A stretch of DNA of 52,898 nt from Planotetraspora thailandica (GTDB lineage: Bacteria; Actinomycetota; Actinomycetes; Streptosporangiales; Streptosporangiaceae): positions 1 to 52,898 of the forward strand of contig NZ_BOOR01000077.1 of NCBI RefSeq assembly GCF_016863335.1. The letters are read 5' to 3'. The notes beneath the pieces were generated by a model. That model had not been told where the DNA came from. It saw only the letters and a list, made by a program, of their open reading frames with translations, and did no database searches. Both the position numbers and the translations under genes were made by a program. Every line of letters begins with the position of its first letter. Positions within the stretch are counted from its first letter, which is position 1. This document shows positions 47,042 to 52,898 of this stretch, piece after piece.

Positions 47042-47953
47042 ATGGATCTGGATTTACGCAAGCTGCGCTATTTCGTCGCGGTCGCTGAGAGGTTGCACTT
47101 CGGCCGCGCCGCCGACGACCTGCACATCGCGCAGCCGGCCCTCAGCCGCCAGATCCGCGCGCTCGAGCATGACCTCGGCGCCCCTCTGTTCGTCAGGGAC
47201 AGCCACGGCGTGACGCTGACCGACGCGGGCCAGCAGTTGCTGGACGACGCCGGCCCGCTACTGGCCGCCGCGCAGGGGGTCCGCCGCCGGGTGAGCGTTG
47301 CTGCGCGCGGCACCCGGCGGCTGACGGTTGGTTTCCGGGCCGGTGTCGCCGTCACACCAGCGGTACGGGCGTTCGAGACCCGGCATCCGGATGTGATCGT
47401 CGACGTACAGCGCATCGAGGGGGATGAACAGACCGCGATGCTGCTCGACGGCCGCATCGACGTGGGCTACGTACGGCTGCCGATCGACGAGGCTGGCCTG
47501 CGCGTCACCCCGCTGTACACCGAGCCGCGGGTGGCGGTGCTGCCCGCCGACCACCGGTTGGCCAGCAAGGAACAGATCACCGAGGCCGACCTGGCCGGCG
47601 AACCGCTGGTCTGGAACGCCGACCCGAGCACGCAGCCCACGAGGCGCCCGCACCCGAACGCCGGATACCAGGTGCGCGGGGTGGACGAGACGCTCGAGCA
47701 CGTCGCAGCCGGCCGCGGTATCTCGTTTCTGGCCCGTTCAGCGACCGTGTTCTACTCCCATCCGGACGTCAGCTACGTGCCCATCCCGGACCTGTCCGCC
47801 GAACAGGTGTGCCTCGCCGTGCCGGCGGCACGCACCTCGCCTCTGGTCGACGACTTCGTCGCCGCGGCTCGGGCGACCGCCGAGATCACAGAGGAATGCG
47901 GCAACTACGAAATGTGGCAGCTCGGAGGCGAATCCGCCGCCACGAACGGCTGA
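47042..47953 (+). CDS. LysR-family transcriptional regulator
   Basis: This 303-residue protein has the LysR winged helix at residues 4-63 (LRKLRYFVAVAERLHFGRAA, DDLHIAQPALSRQIRALEHD, LGAPLFVRDSHGVTLTDAGQ) and a two-part effector-binding domain from about residue 90 (RRLTVGFRAGVAVTPAVRAF onward). It diverges from the three-gene redox operon beginning at 46872, the classic arrangement for a LysR activator and its target. The inducer is unknown. Confidence 0.92.
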   Translation: MDLDLRKLRYFVAVAERLHFGRAADDLHIAQPALSRQIRALEHDLGAPLFVRDSHGVTLTDAGQQLLDDAGPLLAAAQGVRRRVSVAARGTRRLTVGFRAGVAVTPAVRAFETRHPDVIVDVQRIEGDEQTAMLLDGRIDVGYVRLPIDEAGLRVTPLYTEPRVAVLPADHRLASKEQITEADLAGEPLVWNADPSTQPTRRPHPNAGYQVRGVDETLEHVAAGRGISFLARSATVFYSHPDVSYVPIPDLSAEQVCLAVPAARTSPLVDDFVAAARATAEITEECGNYEMWQLGGESAATNG

Positions 47954-48347
47954 TTGATCCGGCCGGCCACAACAGCGCCAACCGAGGGCCGCGCTCACCG
48001 CGATGCCGAACACCACGCGTTCGATCGTTGCAGCGCCCGATCGGTGAACCGCAACACCGCACGACGGCGCGACCCGCCCGGCCAACATGCAGCCGAATGC
48101 ACGATGACTGCTCTTGAATCCGCACGTACGCGTGGCCCGAGGTCACTCGGCGGCGTCTGGTCTACGTGCTGCCGCTTCGGACCTTGGTAGAGCAGACGGC
48201 GCGTGACGTGGCGGATTGGCTATTCAACCTTGGAAAACGTAAATCTCCTAACCCAGAGTGCGGGGAACCCGAGGACGAGGTGGTCCTTCAGGTCCTGATG
48301 GGTGGAGCTGATCGGCAGGATGACGCCAGGTCCAACAGCTGCACGAG
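47954..48347. other. Non-coding stretch, nothing recognised
   Basis: About 390 bases between LysR and the small membrane protein. Frames are short and carry no motif I can name. The frame of the membrane protein is stopped by a TGA 27 bases before its ATG. Confidence 0.3.
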
Positions 48348-48836
48348 ATGCTCGTGCAGCCGAGCTGGTATCCCTCCCATACACTGCTGCTGCTCTCGAT
48401 GGGCCTCTTCGCCGCCGGGATCTTCGCAATCTCGCGCCGCGACCTCAGCAAGAGCATGGCCACGGCGACCAAGGTCGTCACCGGCATAGGCGTCCTCGCC
48501 ACCGTCGGCATGGCCGCGCACCTGTTCGCTGCGCTGGAGGCCGATTCCCTCGCGGCGGGTCAGCAGACGGCCATCTCCACGATGCAAACGTGGAACGAGA
48601 CGATCATCGACACGCTCTGGGCACTGAGCATTCTGTTCCTCGCCGTCGCCGGCGGCCTCACCCGGACGGTCGGCAACCGCATCACGCTCGCGCTCGGCCT
48701 GGTCGGCGGGCTGGCCTACGCGCTCGCCTCCGCCACCATCGCGTTCACCGACCAGTTCGACCCCCTGTTCCCGGCCGGGTCGCTCATCGGCGTCTGGGCC
48801 GCCACCGTCGGCGTGATGGCGGCGACCCGGAAATGA
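48348..48836 (+). CDS. Four-helix membrane protein, possibly 5'-truncated
   Basis: This 162-residue protein has about four predicted membrane helices: SHTLLLLSMGLFAAGIFAIS, VVTGIGVLATVGMAAHLFAA, IIDTLWALSILFLAVAGGLT and ITLALGLVGGLAYALASATI, ending with SLIGVWAATVGVMAATRK. No ribosome binding site precedes the ATG at 48348, and the residues just upstream in frame (QVQQLHE) look like protein sequence, so the original start may have been lost; a TGA at about 48321 now closes the frame. The family was not recognised. Confidence 0.6.
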   Translation: MLVQPSWYPSHTLLLLSMGLFAAGIFAISRRDLSKSMATATKVVTGIGVLATVGMAAHLFAALEADSLAAGQQTAISTMQTWNETIIDTLWALSILFLAVAGGLTRTVGNRITLALGLVGGLAYALASATIAFTDQFDPLFPAGSLIGVWAATVGVMAATRK

Positions 48837-49194
48837 CCCCGAGCACACGCCGTATTTCACTCCCAGGAAATCGGCGAAATGGTTCCTGGTGGTAGCCCCC
48901 TAGCCAAGTAGGTGCCAGCACTCATGACGCTCCACTGTCGTTCGATCATCATCAGAGAGCGAAACAGGATCCTGATCACCTACACCGGAAGGCTGACGTG
49001 AAACATTGACGACCCGATTTCACTTCGGCGGCGAGTTCAAAGGTCCACGTCACGTCTCCTGACGTGCTGTCACACCGCCGTGATTCTCGTCACGGCGATC
49101 ACAACTCCGTTGTTTTCAACTCCCGCGACCCGTGATGCGTGACCAATCACTGTCAGATGTTCAGGTTTAAGACGCTCACTGAGTAGGAGGCAGA
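48837..49194. promoter_or_regulatory. Leader region of the metalloprotease gene with two inverted repeats
   Basis: This 358-bp gap precedes the secreted metalloprotease gene. It holds CACGTC-TCCT-GACGTG at 49051-49066 and an 8-bp inverted repeat CGCCGTGA/TCACGGCG at 49076-49097 with a 6-base loop. They could be operators or mRNA leader structures. The ribosome binding site AGGAGGCAGA sits just before the ATG at 49195. Confidence 0.45.
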
Positions 49195-52100
49195 ATGCTG
49201 AATAATTCAATCCGACGATGTCTGGCCGCGGCGTCCGGAGCCGCCTTGGTGATGTCCGGTCTGGTGCTCGTACCGACACCCGCCGTGGCCGAACCCACGC
49301 CGGCCGCTCTGGGTCTCACGATCACGCTCAGGATGGACTGGTTCGAGCGGTTCGAAGTTCCCGATGACGGTATCAACGAGGAAGGCGAGTTCTATCCCGA
49401 GGTCAAGATCGGCGACGGCCCTGTGCGAGTCGCCGGCACGATCTCCGACGACGCCTTCCATCCGGCCACCCTCTCGCCGAGCCCCTGGGTGTTCACTGAA
49501 CAGGTCAACCTCCCCGAAGGCCGGACCACTCTCGACATCACCGTCAGTATCAAGGATCTCGACGACACCTTCGGCTTCGGCGATGACCGGATGGACATCA
49601 GCCCGCAGAACCAGGACGTCGATCTCAACCTCACCTACAACGTGCTCACCGACACCTGGTCCGGCGACGGCATCGGACATGGCTCGGGTCTGGACAATCC
49701 GTGTTCCGACCGTGACGGAAAACCGCAGGGCCAAGCCTGCGCTGTGGGGGACGGCGACCCGAACTTCCCCGAGGACGGCGACGGCAAGCGGGCCGCACTC
49801 GGGCTGACCATCACCAGCAGCGGCCACAGCGACGCCGACCAAGACGGTATCGCCGACCGAGACGAACGCTTCGGCGTGCGCAACGAGGACGGTTCGATGG
49901 CCGTCGATCTGCCGGCCTTCGGAGCGGACCCCCTGCACAAGGATCTCTTCCTCGAACTCGACCACACCGATGGTGTAGAGCCGTCGCACGAGGCGATCGA
50001 GGTCGTGAAGCGCGCCTTCGCAGCGGCTCCCCTACCGAACCCCTCCGGCGGGGACGGCATCACGCTGCACGTCGACTCCGGCGGCCTGCACGACAAGAAT
50101 GCCATGGAAGGCCCACCACAGGGCACCTGCGGGGACGGTCTGGACAACGACGGGAAGAACGGTCAAGACGGGGCGGATCCGGACTGCACCTTCCGCGATG
50201 TCGGCGTCGAGAATCCCACTCCCAACTGCGACAACGGCACTGACGATGACGATGACGGAAAGAAGGACGCCGAGGACCCGGACTGCCTCGCCGGGGAGAA
50301 CCTCGGCGGTGGCAACACGGTTCCGGCTCTGGGCAACTGCGGGTTCGACGCCAAGTTCTTCCAAACCAAGGGCGCCCCGGGCAACAACTTCGCGACCGCA
50401 CGCCAGCGAGTGTTCAACTACGTCATCTACACGACACCGGACGCGGACACCGACGGCGCCGGTCCCGACACCGGCTGTGGTATTGGCGGGCAGGGCAGCG
50501 GCACCGACATCGTTCTCTACCGCACCGACCCCGCTGCGCTCATGCACGAACTCGGTCACAACCTCGGTTTGCACCACGGTGGAAACGAGACACACAACTG
50601 CAAGCCGAACTACGTGAGCGTGATGAACTACGACATCAACTCCGGCATTCCTCGTGCAGGCGGCGGCCTGCTTGTCGATTTCTCACCCGCCCGGATCACG
50701 CTTGACGGCAAGTCGCGCGGCAAGGCGCCAATGGACCGCCTCAAGGAGGACGACCTCTACGAAAACCGGGTCCTGGACCCCGGGGACAACGTCAACAACT
50801 TCGTGTTCATGGACGACAAGGGTGTCAAGCGCACCACCCCGCTGAACGCGAACCCGGACTGGAACGGGGACAATCCGTCCGGGTTCGGCGATGACGGTGA
50901 CCAACGGTTCGAGGTCAACATCGATGCCGCCGGTCCGGCCGACTGCAAGAACGACACAAAGAACAGCGAACTGAACGGCCACAACGACTGGAAAGCCGTC
51001 CAGGCCTACCTTCCGCATCGCTTTCCGGTGCCAGGTGGTCCTACGCCGCCGATCGAGACCGAGACCTTCCCCACGCGGGAGGAGGCCGAGCGCATTCTGC
51101 GAGTCAACAACACAACCGACCTCGCCGTGGCCATCGCCGACTCGCCGGATCCGGCCGCCGCGGGGGAAAGCCTGAACTGGACGATCACGGTGTCCAACAA
51201 CGGCCCTAACTCGGCCACGTCCACCCAGGTCACCACGACGCTGCCCGCCGACGTGACCAACCCCATCACCAGCGTGCCGTGTGGGATCGCCGGCAAGGTG
51301 GTCACGTGCAACCTGAATGAACTGCGTCAGGGGGCTAGCAAGCAGTACACGATCAAGGCGGACGTTCCGGCTGACGTGGTCTACCGCAACGGCGCGCCGA
51401 AGACGATCACTGCCAGGTCCACGGTGGACAACCTCGCCGGTCCCGATTCACACACGGGCAACGACACCGCCACCGCGGAAACCAAGGTCATCGCCAAGGC
51501 CGACGTGAAGGTCACTGAGGCCACGGCCACCAGTCCGTTGGAGGTCCTCATCGGCCAACCCGGTTCGGCCTCGCTGGAAGTGACCCTCGGCAACGCCGGC
51601 CCGTCCAGCCCGATCGACACCACGCTGACCACGTCGGCCACCGCTGATTCCGGGGTGACCGTAACGCCGGCGACCGCCACCTTCGAGCAGACGGCCCTGA
51701 CCGTGGGGTCCCCGCAAAAGGCCACCTATACGGCCAACCTGGAGTGCACCACGCCAGGGGTCAAGACGGTGAAACTGAACGCCACGCTGGCGTTGAAAAA
51801 GGCCGAGGACGTCGATCCGGACATGACCAACAACGAAAAATCGGTCTCCTTCCAGATCGACTGCGTGGTGCCGATCGCGATCAACGTCCGTCCCGGAGGC
51901 TCTCCCAACTCGATCAATCTCAACACCGACGCCACGCTGGCCGCACTGACAACCAAGGCGGGCGAGTACGACCTGCCGCTGGACTTCGATGCAGCCAAGA
52001 TCGATGCATCCACGGCGCTGTGGGGTCTGCGGGACAAGCTGTTCAACACCGCCACTCCGACGGGGGCGAGGGAGGTCCACGGCAGAGGGCATCGGGAGCG

Positions 52101-52281
52101 CTCGTACGAGTTGGATGAGAAGACCCGCGATGCTGACACCGACCTGGTGCTGCACTTCAAGCCCAGCGGCTCGGGGCTGACCTTGACCTCGACGCGGGCG
52201 TGCTTGAAGGGCAAGTATCTGGCACCGGACGCGGGCGTCTACACCTTCCTGGGCTGTGACACGGTCCGTGTCGTGAACTGA
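49195..52281 (+). CDS. Secreted zinc metalloprotease-like protein with calcium-binding and DUF11-like domains
   Basis: This 1028-residue protein starts with a Sec signal peptide (about residues 1-33, cleaved near TPAVA-EP). Its N-terminal half is rich in aspartate and shows calcium-binding-like runs such as SDADQDGIADRDERFG and CDNGTDDDDDGKKDAEDPDC. The zinc site is HELGHNLGLHH, with H451, E452, H455 and H461, and a Met-turn at M477 in SVMNYDIN, so it is a metzincin-type peptidase. Two DUF11-like beta-sandwich domains follow at about 640-745 and 768-870 (DSPDPAAAGESLNWTITVSN, NNGPNSATSTQV). The last 120 residues begin INVRPGGSPNSINLNTDA and include TDLVLHFKPSGSGL, a carbohydrate- or surface-associated C-terminal module. 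It has no LPxTG or membrane anchor, so it is probably released. A strong terminator follows. Confidence 0.82.
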   Translation: MLNNSIRRCLAAASGAALVMSGLVLVPTPAVAEPTPAALGLTITLRMDWFERFEVPDDGINEEGEFYPEVKIGDGPVRVAGTISDDAFHPATLSPSPWVFTEQVNLPEGRTTLDITVSIKDLDDTFGFGDDRMDISPQNQDVDLNLTYNVLTDTWSGDGIGHGSGLDNPCSDRDGKPQGQACAVGDGDPNFPEDGDGKRAALGLTITSSGHSDADQDGIADRDERFGVRNEDGSMAVDLPAFGADPLHKDLFLELDHTDGVEPSHEAIEVVKRAFAAAPLPNPSGGDGITLHVDSGGLHDKNAMEGPPQGTCGDGLDNDGKNGQDGADPDCTFRDVGVENPTPNCDNGTDDDDDGKKDAEDPDCLAGENLGGGNTVPALGNCGFDAKFFQTKGAPGNNFATARQRVFNYVIYTTPDADTDGAGPDTGCGIGGQGSGTDIVLYRTDPAALMHELGHNLGLHHGGNETHNCKPNYVSVMNYDINSGIPRAGGGLLVDFSPARITLDGKSRGKAPMDRLKEDDLYENRVLDPGDNVNNFVFMDDKGVKRTTPLNANPDWNGDNPSGFGDDGDQRFEVNIDAAGPADCKNDTKNSELNGHNDWKAVQAYLPHRFPVPGGPTPPIETETFPTREEAERILRVNNTTDLAVAIADSPDPAAAGESLNWTITVSNNGPNSATSTQVTTTLPADVTNPITSVPCGIAGKVVTCNLNELRQGASKQYTIKADVPADVVYRNGAPKTITARSTVDNLAGPDSHTGNDTATAETKVIAKADVKVTEATATSPLEVLIGQPGSASLEVTLGNAGPSSPIDTTLTTSATADSGVTVTPATATFEQTALTVGSPQKATYTANLECTTPGVKTVKLNATLALKKAEDVDPDMTNNEKSVSFQIDCVVPIAINVRPGGSPNSINLNTDATLAALTTKAGEYDLPLDFDAAKIDASTALWGLRDKLFNTATPTGAREVHGRGHRERSYELDEKTRDADTDLVLHFKPSGSGLTLTSTRACLKGKYLAPDAGVYTFLGCDTVRVVN

Positions 52282-52310
52282 GTAAATCCGCGCCTGGCTA
52301 CTTCTAGGCA

Positions 52311-52350
52311 GACGGCCTGTCGGGAAGCCGATGACCCCCGACAGGCCGTC
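52311..52350 (+). terminator. Terminator of the metalloprotease gene
   Basis: GACGGCCTGTCGGG at 52311-52324 pairs with 52337-52350 around a 12-base loop and is followed by TTTC. It starts 29 bases after the stop codon. Confidence 0.8.
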
Positions 52351-52898
52351 TTTCGGTGACAGCCGTTGTGCACTACAAACCCAGTGAGGGCCGCCCGCGT
52401 ACGGGAACCCGGGAGCAACGGCTAGGGGTTGTATCAAAGTCCGCTGCCCGTGTGTGAGTCGGTCTGATGGCTGCGGACGTGTCGTAGATCGACAACGAGT
52501 GAGGTCTCCGGTAGGTGGTTAGTCAACCAAGAAAGGCCTCGGCCCAGTCATCTCCAACAAACAGGCGCACCGGTCCTCCCGTCTCCGCTACCGCTGGTCA
52601 GCAGCCTGCGGGAGAACTATCGGCGACCTAATGAATCAGTGCTCACGACCCAAGCGAGCGAGGGGCGTGGCACGACATCCCAGCAGCGATCAACTCTCCC
52701 GGCCGACCGGCAGGGGCACGATCTTTTGACAGGACTCAGCGTCCAGGGGGACCGAGTGCTCACCTGCCGACGGCTACCAGGCACCGAGTCTGCCGAACGG
52801 CGACTCGTTAACACTCATTAGGGGGACCTTCAATCCGAGCGGCCGGGCGGCACGTGCGGTGTTGAGCCGGCCGATCACGCGTTGGGACGCTCCCCCGC
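52351..52898. other. Right edge, no recognisable gene
   Basis: About 550 bases without a gene I can support. Short frames at 52617-52814 (minus) and 52639-52821 (plus) show no family motif. The compact, repeat-poor composition resembles insertion-sequence debris seen elsewhere in the window, but no transposase motif was read. Confidence 0.3.

Overview
The window reads as chromosomal DNA of a high-GC filamentous actinomycete. GC at third codon positions is strong, GTG starts are frequent, genes overlap as ATGA or GTGA, a Tat-type lipoprotein binding protein serves an ABC importer that lacks its own ATPase, and RacO/RacP-type proteins known from Streptomyces and relatives are present. A Streptosporangiales- or Streptomyces-like host is likely, but no rRNA or tRNA gene is present to fix the genus. 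No CRISPR array or prophage was seen.

Layout. (1) Positions 1-16,400 are a patchwork of intact small genes and wreckage. Intact genes include an alpha/beta hydrolase, an ECF41-type sigma factor, a LUD-domain protein, a lipoprotein transglycosylase, a PNPOx-fold protein, an O-methyltransferase, a TetR/SDR pair, an IS5-family transposase and racP. Between them lie relics of an IS256 transposase (with an internally inverted segment), an MFS transporter, a SNF2 helicase, a PhoX phosphatase, a Tn3 transposase joined to an aminoglycoside-phosphotransferase-like protein, an AraC regulator and a quinone oxidoreductase whose two parts lie about 8 kb apart. (2) Positions 16,824-31,200 are the best-preserved block: a divergent carbohydrate locus built around a DeoR-family regulator. 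It encodes a binding protein, two permeases, a PfkB kinase, GH2 beta-galactosidase-like, GH4 and GH38 glycosidases, a TIM-barrel isomerase and a Gfo/Idh/MocA dehydrogenase. All enzymes lack signal peptides, so an oligosaccharide is probably imported intact and degraded in the cytoplasm. (3) Positions 31,245-38,800 hold DoxX, a HAD phosphatase and glucose-6-phosphate dehydrogenase, plus fragments of transketolase, glucose-6-phosphate isomerase and probably ribose-5-phosphate isomerase, which look like an eroded pentose-phosphate cluster. DUF421, DinB, T5orf172 and SMI1/KNR4-type proteins follow. (4) Positions 39,241-41,848 look like a composite transposon: an intact ISAs1-family element on the left, an ISAs1 right-end relic on the right, a methyltransferase gene between them, and the same 10-bp direct repeat abutting both outer ends. 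(5) Positions 41,930-47,953 are a redox cluster: three F420:NADP-oxidoreductase-like proteins, two SDR-type enzymes, and divergent TetR and LysR regulators. (6) Positions 48,348-52,350 hold a small membrane protein and a 1028-residue secreted zinc metalloprotease-like protein with calcium-binding-like acidic repeats and DUF11-like domains.

Family assignments come from reading translated motifs; no database search was possible. Fragment boundaries are approximate.
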